Position numbers and translations under genes: made by a program | Part shown: positions 35,411 to 44,811 of the stretch, piece by piece | Layout: each line of letters starts with the position of its first letter | Position numbering within the stretch: position 1 is the first letter of the stretch | The notes under the pieces: model-generated | Database searches by the model: none | Seen by the model: the letters and a program-made list of their open reading frames with translations, nothing else | Told to the model about the DNA's origin: nothing | NCBI RefSeq assembly: GCF_003149535.1 | Contig: NZ_QGDB01000002.1 | Span: 248,001-312,000, forward strand | From: Falsochrobactrum shanghaiense | GTDB taxonomy: Bacteria; Pseudomonadota; Alphaproteobacteria; Rhizobiales; Rhizobiaceae | Length of the DNA stretch: 64,000 nt | Direction of reading: 5' to 3'

Positions 35411-36589
35411 ATGAGCGAAGATATTGTCAATATGGTGCTGGGCGAAGACTATCCCGAACTGCGGGAGTCGATCCGCCGGATTTGCGAAAAATATCCGCTG
35501 GAATATTGGGAGAAGCTCGAAGAGGAATCCGGCTATCCATCGGAATTCGTGGCCGAATTGACGCAAGGCGGCTTTCTTGCCGCACTTGTGCCGGAAGAAT
35601 ATGGCGGCGCCGGCCTGCCATTGCGCGCAGCCGCCGTCATTCTGGAGGAAATCAACGCCTGCGGCTGTCAGGCAAGCCCGGCCCATGCCCAGATGTATAT
35701 CATGGGCACGCTGCTGCGCCACGGCACGAAACAACAGAAGGAAGCCTATCTGCCGGGGATCGCCGATGGCACGCTGCGCCTTCAGGCATTCGGCGTGACC
35801 GAGCCGACCACCGGCTCCGACACGACGCAGCTCAAGACGCGCGCGGTGCGCGATGGCGATCATTATGTCATCAATGGCCAGAAGGTGTTTACCTCGCGTG
35901 CGCTCTATTCCGATCTGATGCTGCTATTGGCGCGTACCACGCCGCTTGATCAGGTCGCCAAAAAGACGGAAGGGATTTCCGTGTTTCTGGTCGATCTGCG
36001 CGAAGCACGCGGCAATGGCATCGATATTCGCCCGATCAAGGCGCTGATGAACCATAATACGACTGAAGTCTTTATCGAGAATCTGCGCGTTCCCGCATCG
36101 GCGCTGGTCGGCGAGGAAGGCAAGGGCTTCCGTTATATTCTCGACGGCATGAATGCCGAGCGCATTCTGGTCGCTTCCGAATGTATCGGCGATGGCCGCT
36201 ACATGGTGAAGCGGGCCGTGGAATATGCCAAGGAGCGTCATGTTTTCAACCGCGCCATCGGTGCAAATCAGGGCGTGCAGTTTCCGATTGCCCGCGCCCA
36301 TGCCGAACTTGAGGCCGCCGACCTGATGGCGCGCAAGGCTGCGGCGCTGTTCGATGCGCACCGGCCCTGTGGCGGCGAAGCGAACATGGCCAAGCTGCTG
36401 GCGTCGGAGGCGACATGGCATGCGGCGGATACCGCGTTGCAGACCTTTGGCGGTTTCGGCTATGCCACCGAATATGGCATCGAGCGCAAATGGCGCGAGT
36501 GCCGTATCTACCAGACCGCCCCGATCTCGACCAACCTGATCCTCGCCTATATCGGTCAGCATATGCTGGGATTGCCACGCTCCTATTGA
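35411..36589 (+). CDS. Acyl-CoA dehydrogenase-family protein
   Basis: 392 residues. FAD/substrate motifs LQAFGVTEPTTGSDTTQ and KVFTSRALYSD, and C-terminal QTFGGFGYATEYGIERKWRE. The usual C-terminal catalytic Glu (YEGT) is replaced by RIYQTAPISTNLI, while Glu250 (GMNAERILVA) sits where isovaleryl-CoA dehydrogenase keeps its base. It therefore probably acts on a branched acyl-CoA. The start is one base after the lyase stop. Confidence 0.88.
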   Translation: MSEDIVNMVLGEDYPELRESIRRICEKYPLEYWEKLEEESGYPSEFVAELTQGGFLAALVPEEYGGAGLPLRAAAVILEEINACGCQASPAHAQMYIMGTLLRHGTKQQKEAYLPGIADGTLRLQAFGVTEPTTGSDTTQLKTRAVRDGDHYVINGQKVFTSRALYSDLMLLLARTTPLDQVAKKTEGISVFLVDLREARGNGIDIRPIKALMNHNTTEVFIENLRVPASALVGEEGKGFRYILDGMNAERILVASECIGDGRYMVKRAVEYAKERHVFNRAIGANQGVQFPIARAHAELEAADLMARKAAALFDAHRPCGGEANMAKLLASEATWHAADTALQTFGGFGYATEYGIERKWRECRIYQTAPISTNLILAYIGQHMLGLPRSY

Positions 36590-36599
36590 GGTATTAGCC

Positions 36600-37955
36600 A
36601 TGGACAGCATCACCAGAAAGGCCGCGGATTTCATCGTCAACTTCGACGCTGCTTCCGCTCCCGCCGAGGCGATCCACGCCGCCCGCATCGGCATCGTCGA
36701 TTGCGTCGGCGTCATGCTGGCGGGGGCGCGCGAACCGGCTGTCGAACTTGCCGCAGCTATTGCGACGCCCGCAACCGGCAGCAATGAAGCACCTGTCGCG
36801 GTCAACGGCATTCGCTACGGCGCTGCCGATGCGGCTCTCGTCAATGGCGTCGCAGCCCATGTGCTCGATTTTGACGATGTGGCGCTGGCAGGCCATCCCA
36901 GCACGGTTCTGGTTCCGCTCATTCTGGCGGAAGGGCATGTGCTGCAATCTTCCGGGCAGGATGCGCTGGAAGCCTATCTGGTCGGCTATGAACTCTGGGC
37001 GCACCTGGCGGAACTTGAACCGGGCCATCTGCATGATCGCGGTTTTCATCCCACGGCGGTCATGGGCACGCTTGCCTGCGCCGCCGCCGCAGCGCGCCTG
37101 CACCAGCTTTCTCCCGAGCAGACCGCTCACGCCCTGGCCATCGCCGCATCGCTTGCGGCGGGGCTGGTGGCGAATTTCGGCTCCATGACGAAATCGCTTC
37201 ATGCGGGCCGCACGGCGCAATCGGGCATTCAGGCAGTCAGGCTCGCAAAATCCGGCTTTACCGGCTCGCTGGATGCGCTGGAACATCGCACCGGCTTCAT
37301 GCGCTCCTTTTCGCCTTCAGGGACACCGGAACTTGATGCGGACGCTTTCAGGATCGGCGAAGAATCCATGGCAGCGCGTTATGGCGTCAACATAAAGCGT
37401 TATCCGACCTGCTATGCCACGCATCGCGCAATCGACGCCATGCTCGGTCTGGCCGAGGAGCATGATATTGCGCCCGACGACATTGCGACCATCCATGTGC
37501 ATACGGGTATCACGCAGCGCCTGATGCTGCGCAACAGCCGTCCGCAAACGGGACTTGCAGCAAAATTCTCGATGGAATTCGCCATGGCGAGCGCGGCTGT
37601 CGCGCGGCGGGTGGGATTGCGCGAATTGACGGATGATTTCGTCAGCCGTGCGGATATTCAGGCAATGCTCGAACGGGTCGATGTAACCGTAAACGAGGAC
37701 AAGGCCGCCGCCGATCTTCCCGTTGCGCCGTTCGATCTGGTCTGGGTGACGTTGCGCGACGGCACGGTGCTGCGCCACGATCCGGTGGAACATGCGCGCG
37801 GAAGCTGGCAGAAGCAGCTCGACCGCTCCGAATTGCAATCGAAATTCAATGAATGCGCGGCGATCTTCCTGCCGGAAGATAAGGTCGGGCCGCTTTTCAA
37901 CAGGTTGTACGAAATAGAAAATACTACCGATCTTCGTGAACTTGATCTGTTATGA
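36600..37955 (+). CDS. MmgE/PrpD-family protein (first copy)
   Basis: 451 residues. The family contains 2-methylcitrate dehydratase, cis-aconitate decarboxylase and iminodisuccinate epimerase. Typical segments are GIVDCVGVMLAGA, AAHVLDFDDVALAGHPS, HPTAVMGTLACAAAAARL, NFGSMTKSLHAGRTAQSG and IKRYPTCYATHRAIDAM. It probably acts on a tricarboxylate or substituted dicarboxylate. A paralogue is at 42223-43599. Ribosome site gaggtatt; follows the dehydrogenase after 10 bp. Confidence 0.86.
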   Translation: MDSITRKAADFIVNFDAASAPAEAIHAARIGIVDCVGVMLAGAREPAVELAAAIATPATGSNEAPVAVNGIRYGAADAALVNGVAAHVLDFDDVALAGHPSTVLVPLILAEGHVLQSSGQDALEAYLVGYELWAHLAELEPGHLHDRGFHPTAVMGTLACAAAAARLHQLSPEQTAHALAIAASLAAGLVANFGSMTKSLHAGRTAQSGIQAVRLAKSGFTGSLDALEHRTGFMRSFSPSGTPELDADAFRIGEESMAARYGVNIKRYPTCYATHRAIDAMLGLAEEHDIAPDDIATIHVHTGITQRLMLRNSRPQTGLAAKFSMEFAMASAAVARRVGLRELTDDFVSRADIQAMLERVDVTVNEDKAAADLPVAPFDLVWVTLRDGTVLRHDPVEHARGSWQKQLDRSELQSKFNECAAIFLPEDKVGPLFNRLYEIENTTDLRELDLL

Positions 37956-38010
37956 CAACGATGAATGCGGACATGCCGAGATTGAAACCGACGATGCGGA
38001 ACCATTCGAA

Positions 38011-38898
38011 ATGAGCACTATTCCTGCCAAACAGATCCCCGGCGTCTATCATCGCCGCTTCGGCGATTTTCTGGTGACGGCGCTTTCTGACGGCTATGTC
38101 GAGATGGGCTATCATATCTTCCGCGAATTCGAACCGGACGATGTGGACCGGATGATGGCGCGCGATCATCGTATCTCGCCGCCGCGCATTTCGGTCAATT
38201 GCTTCTTGTTGCGCGGCCCGGCGGGAACGGTGCTGATCGACTGCGGCTCACAGGACAAGTTCGGCCCCACGGCGGGCAAGTTGTTCGAAAATCTCGCTGC
38301 CGCAGAAGTCGATCCGGCAGAGGTTGAGCACGTCCTTCTAACGCATTGTCATCCCGATCATTCCTGCGGGCTGACGGATGTGAAAACCGGCGCAAGGCTG
38401 TTTCCCAATGCGACGGTCATCGCCAATCGCAAGGAAATCGAGCACTGGTATTCGGATGCGGAAATGGCGGCGGCGGATGAACGCAAGCGCGAGCGCTATT
38501 TCGGCTGGACGCGCGAACAGATCGATCCCTATCGCAATGGCAGATTGCGGCTGGCGGAGGATGGCGAGGAAGTGCTTCCGGGCATAAGGCTTGTGGAATG
38601 TGCCGGTCACACGCCCGGTCACAGTACATGGCTGATAAGCTCGCAGGGCAAGCAGATGATCGTCTGGGGCGATCTTGCGCATGTGCCCGAAATTCAGGTC
38701 GCGCGGCCCGAGGTTTCCATGAGTTTCGACCATGATCCCGATATGGCCGCACGCAATCGCATGGCATTATTGGCGCGGATATTGGAGGAAGACATGCTGG
38801 TCGCGGGCATGCATATCCATTTTCCCGGCTTCGGATGGTTGCTGCGCGAGGGGTCCGGTTATCGTGTGGCGACCGAACAATGGAGTTTCGAGATTTAA
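38011..38898 (+). CDS. MBL-fold metallo-hydrolase (first copy)
   Basis: 295 residues with the zinc motif THCHPDH (His112, His114, Asp116, His117) and AGHTPGHST, metallo-beta-lactamase fold. The ATG at 38011 is chosen because it aligns with the start of the 294-residue paralogue at 46359; an in-frame GTG 75 bp upstream would overlap the previous gene. Likely hydrolyses a lactone or thioester in the pathway; no signal peptide, so cytoplasmic. Confidence 0.83.
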   Translation: MSTIPAKQIPGVYHRRFGDFLVTALSDGYVEMGYHIFREFEPDDVDRMMARDHRISPPRISVNCFLLRGPAGTVLIDCGSQDKFGPTAGKLFENLAAAEVDPAEVEHVLLTHCHPDHSCGLTDVKTGARLFPNATVIANRKEIEHWYSDAEMAAADERKRERYFGWTREQIDPYRNGRLRLAEDGEEVLPGIRLVECAGHTPGHSTWLISSQGKQMIVWGDLAHVPEIQVARPEVSMSFDHDPDMAARNRMALLARILEEDMLVAGMHIHFPGFGWLLREGSGYRVATEQWSFEI

Positions 38899-38922
38899 TA
38901 TGCTTCTGATTGCGGATTGAAC

Positions 38923-39954
38923 ATGGCCAAGACACCTACCATACACGACGTTGCGCGGCTTGCGAAAGTCTCGATTGGCTCGGTTTCGCGGGTAATCAAT
39001 GAAGCGGCGGATGTGAAGCCCAATATCCGCAAGGCGGTGGAAAGCGCGATTGAACAGCTCGGCTATGTACCCAATGCGGCTGCCAAATCGATGCGGATGG
39101 GGCGAAGCAGAACGATAGGCTGCATCCTGCGCGAGATCAACATCGCCCAGCTTGGCGGCTTCGTTTCCACCGCGCAGAACATGTTCAACGAATCTGGCTA
39201 TGCCATGCTGATCGCCAATTCCGAAGGGCGCAGGCAGCGGGAAGTGGAATTGCTGCGCAGCTTTTCCAGCGGTCAGGTCGATGGCGTTCTTATGGGGCCT
39301 TACACGCCCATCGAGGGAGAGTTCGAGGAAATCCTGCGCGCGCTTCCCATTCCGCTGGTGATGATCGACCGCGACCAGCCTTTATGGAGCGATGCCGTCT
39401 ATGCCGATCATGAGGGAGGAACGCGACAGGCGACGGGACATCTGCTCGATCTGGGGCATCGCCGCATTGCAATCATTACCGGTTCCCCCAACCTGCATCC
39501 CGGTGCCGGGCGTGTGCGCGGTTTCAATCAGGCCCATGCCGAGCGCGGGCTGACGCCGGTGCCGGAACTGGTGATCGCGGAAAGCTTCCTGCGCGATCAG
39601 GCCTATCGCACCACCTCGTCGCTGCTGGGTCTTTCGCAGCCGCCTACCGCAATTATCGCAGGCGGTATCGACATGCTTTCGGGTGTCCTGCGCGCCATTC
39701 GCACAAGGGGGCTTCGCATACCGGAGGATATTTCGGTGATCGGCTCGGGGCAAAGCGATCTGTCCGATCTCCACCAGCCGCCGATTGCGGTGGTGAGCTG
39801 GGACCAGAACGAGGTCGGCGCCACCGCCGCCGCATTACTGCTCGACCGGATCACACAAGGCAAAGGAGAGGAGCCGCGCCGTGTCATTATTCCGACGACG
39901 TTTAATCCGCAGGCGTCGTGCATGCCGCCCAGAACATTTCCAGCAAAGGTGTGA
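38923..39954 (+). CDS. LacI-family transcriptional regulator
   Basis: 343 residues. N-terminal HTH TIHDVARLAKVSIGSVSRVINE with hinge YVPNAAAKSMRMGRS, then a PurR-type ligand domain (LGHRRIAIITGSP at about 175). It sits inside the catabolic cluster, 24 bp after the hydrolase gene, and is the obvious candidate to control it. The last residues (RTFPAKV) and the TGA stop are encoded by a dispersed repeat, so the original C-terminus may have been replaced. Confidence 0.88.
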   Translation: MAKTPTIHDVARLAKVSIGSVSRVINEAADVKPNIRKAVESAIEQLGYVPNAAAKSMRMGRSRTIGCILREINIAQLGGFVSTAQNMFNESGYAMLIANSEGRRQREVELLRSFSSGQVDGVLMGPYTPIEGEFEEILRALPIPLVMIDRDQPLWSDAVYADHEGGTRQATGHLLDLGHRRIAIITGSPNLHPGAGRVRGFNQAHAERGLTPVPELVIAESFLRDQAYRTTSSLLGLSQPPTAIIAGGIDMLSGVLRAIRTRGLRIPEDISVIGSGQSDLSDLHQPPIAVVSWDQNEVGATAAALLLDRITQGKGEEPRRVIIPTTFNPQASCMPPRTFPAKV

Positions 39955-39967
39955 AACGCTTTTGCAC
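39929..39967 (+). repeat. Dispersed repeat fragment forming the 3' end of the LacI gene
   Basis: AGAACATTTCCAGCAAAGG followed by TGTGAAACGCTTTTGCACC matches the opening of the TAGAGCATTTCC repeat with small changes. The LacI reading frame runs into it and ends at its TGA. The remaining 150 bp before the next gene shows no other feature apart from a GAGGAGGAG run near 40060. Confidence 0.6.
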
Positions 39968-40119
39968 CTAGCAGGGATTACGATGCCCGGCTGACGGGCC
40001 GAAGCAAGGCCAGACTATTCATTGTTGATCGCTGCTGTGCCCGGTCTCGGGCGCAGAGGAGGAGTATTGCGCGCATTTTGGCCACCGATGCGGAATGCGC
40101 GCGCAAGGGAGAGAAGACA

Positions 40120-41331
40120 ATGCCAAAGCAAGTGCGTTTATTTTCGGAATTCAGTCTGCGCAGCCTGACGCTGAAAAACCGCGTCGTGATTTCACCGATG
40201 GGCACCTATTCGGCTGAAAACGGCCAGCTTCAGCCTTTCCATCACACCCATTATGCGAATTTCGCCATGGGCGGGGCGGGGCTGGTGATGGTCGAGCAGA
40301 CCTCGATCACCCGGCGCGGGCGGGTCACGAACGGCGATCCGGGTCTTTGGGAGGATGGCCAGATCGCCGGTTTGCGGGCATTGGTCAGCCATATCAAATC
40401 CTATGGCGCAAAAGCCGGTATCCAGCTCAATCATGGCGGACGCAAGTCGAGCATGCAGCGCGCCACGCGCGGCAATGGCCCGCTGACGGATCGCGATCTG
40501 GCAATGGGCGAGGAACGCTGGACGCCGCTTGCGCCTTCGGCCTTGCCGCTGGGTGAAGGCTGGCTGACCCCTGAAGCCGCAACGCGGGACCATATTGACG
40601 GGCTGCGGCAGGCTTTCGTTGACGCAGCACGCCGGGCAATGCTCGCCGGTTTCGACCTGATCGAAATTCATATGGCGCATGGCTATCTGTTGCAGAATTT
40701 TCTCTCGCCGCTCGCCAATCATCGCGATGATGAATATGGCGGCAGTCTTGAAAACCGCATGCGACTGCCGCTCGAAGTCGTGCGCGCGGTACGCGAGGTC
40801 ATTCCGCAGTCCATGCCGCTTCTGGCACGCATTTCAGCGACCGACTGGATCGAGGGCGGCTGGACCATCGATGACAGCCTCGTGCTTTCGCGCGCATTGG
40901 CGCAGGCGGGGGTCGATCTCATCGACTGTTCATCGGGCGGCAATCTGCGCATCGGCGCGACGAATTCCAGCCTTGGCCGCGGACCGGGCTATCAGGTGCC
41001 GTTCGCCGAGCAGATTCGTGCTGAAACCGGTATCCCGACCGCGGCTGTCGGCATGATCCGCACACCGGAATTTGCCGAGCGGATATTGCAGGAAGACCGT
41101 GCAGACCTGATCTGCCTTGGCCGTCAGGCATTGTTCGATCCCTTCTGGGCGCATCATGCCGCCGAAGCGCTTGGCGTCAATGAAGGCTTTTCCGACTGGC
41201 CGCCGCAATATGGCTGGTGGCTCGAAAAATGGGGCCGGGCGCTTGCCGCCAATGGCGAAAAGCCCATGGGACCGGAGGTCTTTGCGCAAACGGGAGATGA
41301 AGATCCGGCGCGCAAGCGGGCATCCGTTTGA
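40120..41331 (+). CDS. Old-Yellow-Enzyme-type NADH:flavin oxidoreductase (first copy)
   Basis: 403 residues, FMN TIM barrel only, without the iron-sulfur/FAD halves. FSLRSLTLKNRVVISPMGTY start, catalytic-site HMAHGYLLQNFLSPLAN and RDDEYGGSLENRMRLPLEVV, then GRQALFDPFWA. It probably reduces an activated C=C bond. aagggagagaaga precedes the ATG. A close paralogue is at 43616-44794. Confidence 0.86.
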   Translation: MPKQVRLFSEFSLRSLTLKNRVVISPMGTYSAENGQLQPFHHTHYANFAMGGAGLVMVEQTSITRRGRVTNGDPGLWEDGQIAGLRALVSHIKSYGAKAGIQLNHGGRKSSMQRATRGNGPLTDRDLAMGEERWTPLAPSALPLGEGWLTPEAATRDHIDGLRQAFVDAARRAMLAGFDLIEIHMAHGYLLQNFLSPLANHRDDEYGGSLENRMRLPLEVVRAVREVIPQSMPLLARISATDWIEGGWTIDDSLVLSRALAQAGVDLIDCSSGGNLRIGATNSSLGRGPGYQVPFAEQIRAETGIPTAAVGMIRTPEFAERILQEDRADLICLGRQALFDPFWAHHAAEALGVNEGFSDWPPQYGWWLEKWGRALAANGEKPMGPEVFAQTGDEDPARKRASV

Positions 41332-41358
41332 ACGTTTATGCAGCTTCGGGAGAGCCTC

Positions 41359-42111
41359 ATGGGTATTAAATTCTGGCATCAGTCGGTCAATGAACTCAGC
41401 CGCATCGATGCCTATAAACGCGGTATCGAAGCCCATGCGAAAGCCTTGTTCGGCGGGGAGGTCGAGGTCCATGTTCAGGGGTTGCCGGAAGGCACCTATG
41501 GCGATCAAAGCCCCAGCGACGCGCTCGGCAATGCCTATCTCTATCATCGTGTGCTCGCCCCTATCGTCGAACAGGCGGTGGAGGCCGAAAAGCAGGGTTA
41601 CGATGCTTTTGTCATGGGGTCTTTCAGCGAGCCTTATCTTCGCGAAATGCGCACGGCGGTCGATATTCCGGTGGTGTCGCTCACCGAAGCGGCACTGCTG
41701 ACCGGCTGCTCGCTGGGCGGGCAGATCGGCCTGATCTCCAATGCACCCAATGTCGCCTACATGACCTGGCTTTCGGTCGCCAAGCATCATCTGGAGGCGC
41801 GGGTTCTCGATGTGACGGCCCTTTCGCCGGGCATGGACGAATATGAACTGATCGCAGCGCGCGACGAACCATCCGCATTGATTGCAGCCTTCACGAAAAC
41901 GGCGCGCGAGCTGATCGCAAGAGGAGCCGAAGTCATCGTTCCCGCCGAAGGCGTGATGGCGGAAATTCTCGCGCGCGAGGGTTTGAAGACAATCGACAAG
42001 GCTACGGTTCTCGATGTCTTTGCCGCCGCGTGGAGCCATGCCCTGACCATGGTGCGGCTGCGCAAGGCGGGCATCGGAACCAGCCGCGCATGGCTTTATA
42101 GCCGGGGGTGA
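41359..42111 (+). CDS. Aspartate/glutamate/hydantoin racemase-family protein
   Basis: 250 residues. Two-domain Asp/Glu racemase fold: DAFVMGSFSEPYLREMR near 80, and a cluster of residues VSLTEAALLTGCSLGGQIGL where the first catalytic Cys would be expected; the second usual Cys is not obvious (VIVPAEGVMAEIL instead), as in arylmalonate decarboxylase- or maleate isomerase-related members. It could therefore be an isomerase or decarboxylase of a dicarboxylate rather than a racemase. Start preceded by cgggagagcctc. Confidence 0.75.
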   Translation: MGIKFWHQSVNELSRIDAYKRGIEAHAKALFGGEVEVHVQGLPEGTYGDQSPSDALGNAYLYHRVLAPIVEQAVEAEKQGYDAFVMGSFSEPYLREMRTAVDIPVVSLTEAALLTGCSLGGQIGLISNAPNVAYMTWLSVAKHHLEARVLDVTALSPGMDEYELIAARDEPSALIAAFTKTARELIARGAEVIVPAEGVMAEILAREGLKTIDKATVLDVFAAAWSHALTMVRLRKAGIGTSRAWLYSRG

Positions 42112-42112
42112 T

Positions 42113-42209
42113 CCCGCGCAAAACCGCTACGCGATTTTGCTGGAAATGCTTGACTTTACCGCATTGTCCGGACGCAAAACCGCTGCGCAGTTTTGCTGGA
42201 AATGCTTGA
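42113..42209. repeat. Two tandem copies of a short dispersed repeat module
   Basis: CGCAAAACCGCTACGCGATT... (42117-42153) and CGCAAAACCGCTGCGCAGTT... (42173-42209), each ending in TTTGCTGGAAATGCTTGA, about 37 bp each and nearly identical, 19 bp apart. Together they fill the 111-bp gap between the racemase-family and MmgE/PrpD genes. Each has a self-complementary AAAACnGC..GnTTTT core. Confidence 0.65.
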
Positions 42210-42222
42210 TGGGAGGAACAAG

Positions 42223-43599
42223 ATGCAGACTGCAAGCCAGATTCTCGGTGATTACCTTGCCGGATTTTCGACGCGCGAACTCGACTACGGCATTCGCGAA
42301 AAAGCCCTGATCTGCCTGATCGACACGCTGGGGCTGGCGCTTTCGGCGCGCACGGAGCCAACAAGCCGCGCCGCACTGGCGCTGTCCTGTGCGCTTTCCG
42401 CCGACGCGAAGGGCGCGGCCACTGCCTGGGTGTCGGGCACGCGATTATCGGCGAGCGAAGCGGCTTTCGCCAATGGCGTGGCGGCGCATGCGCATTTTCA
42501 GGACGATACGGATCACGATTCATGGACGCATCCCGGCTCGCTGGTGCCGCCTGCAATCGTCGCTCTGGGGGAGCGCGAAGGCGCAAGTCTTGAGGAGGTG
42601 CTGCGTGCGCTGGTCGCAGGCTATAGCGCCATCAATTGGCTGGGGCGCGGCGAGGTGGTTTCGCGCAAGCTGATCGCGCGCGGTTTTCGCACCAGCCCGA
42701 CGCTCGGAACCATCGCGGCGGCGGCGGGTTCTGCCGCGCTTCTTGGTCTTGATGCGGCTTGTGCGGGGTCTGCCGTGTCCATCGCGGCCTCGACCACTGG
42801 CGGCACATTGGAGCCGGTGCGCGCTGGCGCCGACGAATGGCGCGTGCAAAACGGTCGCGCGGCGCAGGGCGGGCTGATTGCCGCCTGCCTGGCACGCGAC
42901 GGCGTGATCGGTGCGCCGCTGGCGCTCGATGGTCCCAAGGGCTTCCTTGCAACGCTAGCCGGCCTCGACAGCACGCCCGATGTCTGGGCCACGCCGCCCG
43001 ATCCGGCCATGATGCACACGATACAGGCCAAGCCCTATGCCACGCTGGGCGACAATATGGCGGCGGCGATGGCTGCACAGAAGCTGCATCTTGACGGGGT
43101 TGATCCGACGCAGATCGCTTCCATCAGCGTTACGCTCTGGGAACCGTTCACGGCCTATCCGGGCACCAATTACAAAGGGCCTTATGAACGCATGGTGCAG
43201 ACGCAGGCAAGCACCGCCTTTGCCGTCAGCGCCATGCTTTCGCGCGGCGACATTACCTATGACATGGGCAACAATCTGCGCGACGACCCGCTGATCCTCG
43301 ATCTCGTTGCCAAAACGACGGTTGTACCCGATGCGGTCAATGGTCCGCTCGATTCCCAACTGACGCTTACCATGCAGGACGGCAGCGAAATTTCCGCCCA
43401 TTCCACGCAAATGCCGCGCGAGATTCTCTTCCAGACCGAGGCCCGCTCGCTTGAGGTTTTCGAGCGCAGGCTGTCGGCGCTGGGGGCTGCGCCGGGAGCC
43501 GCCCATGCCTTGGGGGCGAGGCTGTTTGCCGGATTGAAAAGCGCCGACAGCCCGGCAATGGCGGATGTTCTGCGCGATATTTTCGCGCTGGTGCGATGA
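42223..43599 (+). CDS. MmgE/PrpD-family protein (second copy)
   Basis: 458 residues. Family segments ALICLIDTLGLALSA, AAHAHFQDDTDHDSWTHPGS, RTSPTLGTIAAAAGSAAL, QNGRAAQGGLIAACLARDG and KPYATLGDNMAAAMAAQ. It diverges noticeably from the first copy (36600-37955), suggesting a different substrate. ATG preceded by gggaggaacaag. Followed after 16 bp by the second flavin reductase. Confidence 0.85.
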   Translation: MQTASQILGDYLAGFSTRELDYGIREKALICLIDTLGLALSARTEPTSRAALALSCALSADAKGAATAWVSGTRLSASEAAFANGVAAHAHFQDDTDHDSWTHPGSLVPPAIVALGEREGASLEEVLRALVAGYSAINWLGRGEVVSRKLIARGFRTSPTLGTIAAAAGSAALLGLDAACAGSAVSIAASTTGGTLEPVRAGADEWRVQNGRAAQGGLIAACLARDGVIGAPLALDGPKGFLATLAGLDSTPDVWATPPDPAMMHTIQAKPYATLGDNMAAAMAAQKLHLDGVDPTQIASISVTLWEPFTAYPGTNYKGPYERMVQTQASTAFAVSAMLSRGDITYDMGNNLRDDPLILDLVAKTTVVPDAVNGPLDSQLTLTMQDGSEISAHSTQMPREILFQTEARSLEVFERRLSALGAAPGAAHALGARLFAGLKSADSPAMADVLRDIFALVR

Positions 43600-43615
43600 A
43601 CGGCTGGTATCCGAT

Positions 43616-44794
43616 ATGACAACGATCCCGCTTTTGTTCCAGCCTTCCACCTTTCGCGGCGTAACGCTGAAAAACCGCATCGTGGTGTCGCCCATGGGCA
43701 CTTATTCCGCTGAGGATGGACGCCTTACCCCGTTTCAGTTCGCCCATTACGAGCGCATGGCGATGGGCGGCGCGGGGCTGGTCATCATGGAGCAGACCTT
43801 TGTGACCCGCGCTGGCCGCGTCAGCAACGGCGATCCCGGAATCTGGTCCGACAGCCATATCGAACCGATGGCGCGGCTGGTCAGCGAAATGAAGCGCTAT
43901 GGCGCCAGAACCGCGATCCAGATCAGCCATGGCGGGCGCAAGGGCGGCCAGCAGCGCGCTTTTGAAGGCAATGGGCCGATCAGCGAGCGCAATCTGGCGG
44001 CGGGTGACGAGCAGCTTTACCCGATGGGAGCTTCGCCCATTCCGCTTTCGGAAAGCTGGCTCACGCCCGTCGAGATGAATGAAGAGCAGATCGAAGGCAT
44101 CATCGATGCCTTCGCAGCGGGCGCAAGACGCGCGCTGCTGGCGGGGTTTGATCTGCTCGAACTGCATCTGGCGCATGGCTATCTGCTGCAAAGCTTTCTT
44201 TCGCCGCTGGCCAATCAGCGCACCGACCGATGGGGCGGTTCGCTTGAAAACCGGATGCGCCTGCCGCTTGCCGTCGTCGCGCGGCTGCGCGCCCTGATGC
44301 CCGATTCCATGCCGCTCTTTGCCCGGCTTTCCGTCACCGACTGGATCGAAGGCGGCTGGACCGAGGATGACAGCGTCATTTTTGCCGCAAGGCTGAAAGA
44401 AGCGGGCGTCGATCTGATCGACTGTTCGTCGGGCGGCAATATGCGTGCGGGTGCGACCAATTCCAATCTGGCGCGCGGGCCGGGCTATCAGGTTGCCCTG
44501 TCAGAGCGGTTGCGGCGTGAAGTGAATATTGCCACCGCGGCTGTCGGGATGATCCGCAGCCCCGACTATGCCGAGGCGATTTTGCAGGAGAAGAAGGCCG
44601 ATCTGATCTGTATTGGCCGTCAGATGCTTTTCAATCCTTTCTGGGTGCGCCATGCCGCCTGGCAAATGGGTGTGGAGCGCGACTTTTCCTCATGGCCTGA
44701 ACCCTATGGCTGGTGGCTCAACAAATGGGCGCAGGCGCTGGCGGTGAATGGTGAAGACCCGCTGGGGCCGGAAGTCTTCCCTGAAACCCTGTGA
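43616..44794 (+). CDS. Old-Yellow-Enzyme-type NADH:flavin oxidoreductase (second copy)
   Basis: 392 residues, FMN barrel. TFRGVTLKNRIVVSPMGTYS, HLAHGYLLQSFLSPLAN, DRWGGSLENRMRLPLAVVAR and IGRQMLFNPFW are nearly superimposable on the 40120-41331 protein, so they are recent paralogues. The ribosome site is weak. Likely reduces a conjugated C=C bond in the same pathway. Confidence 0.86.
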   Translation: MTTIPLLFQPSTFRGVTLKNRIVVSPMGTYSAEDGRLTPFQFAHYERMAMGGAGLVIMEQTFVTRAGRVSNGDPGIWSDSHIEPMARLVSEMKRYGARTAIQISHGGRKGGQQRAFEGNGPISERNLAAGDEQLYPMGASPIPLSESWLTPVEMNEEQIEGIIDAFAAGARRALLAGFDLLELHLAHGYLLQSFLSPLANQRTDRWGGSLENRMRLPLAVVARLRALMPDSMPLFARLSVTDWIEGGWTEDDSVIFAARLKEAGVDLIDCSSGGNMRAGATNSNLARGPGYQVALSERLRREVNIATAAVGMIRSPDYAEAILQEKKADLICIGRQMLFNPFWVRHAAWQMGVERDFSSWPEPYGWWLNKWAQALAVNGEDPLGPEVFPETL

Positions 44795-44811
44795 AAGAAC
44801 GGGAGAGTGCA

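Noticed and set aside
33676-36589. Standard leucine/isovalerate degradation operon
   Set aside because: No methylcrotonyl-CoA carboxylase subunits are present and a CoA transferase with dicarboxylate-type neighbours is; only the last steps resemble leucine breakdown.
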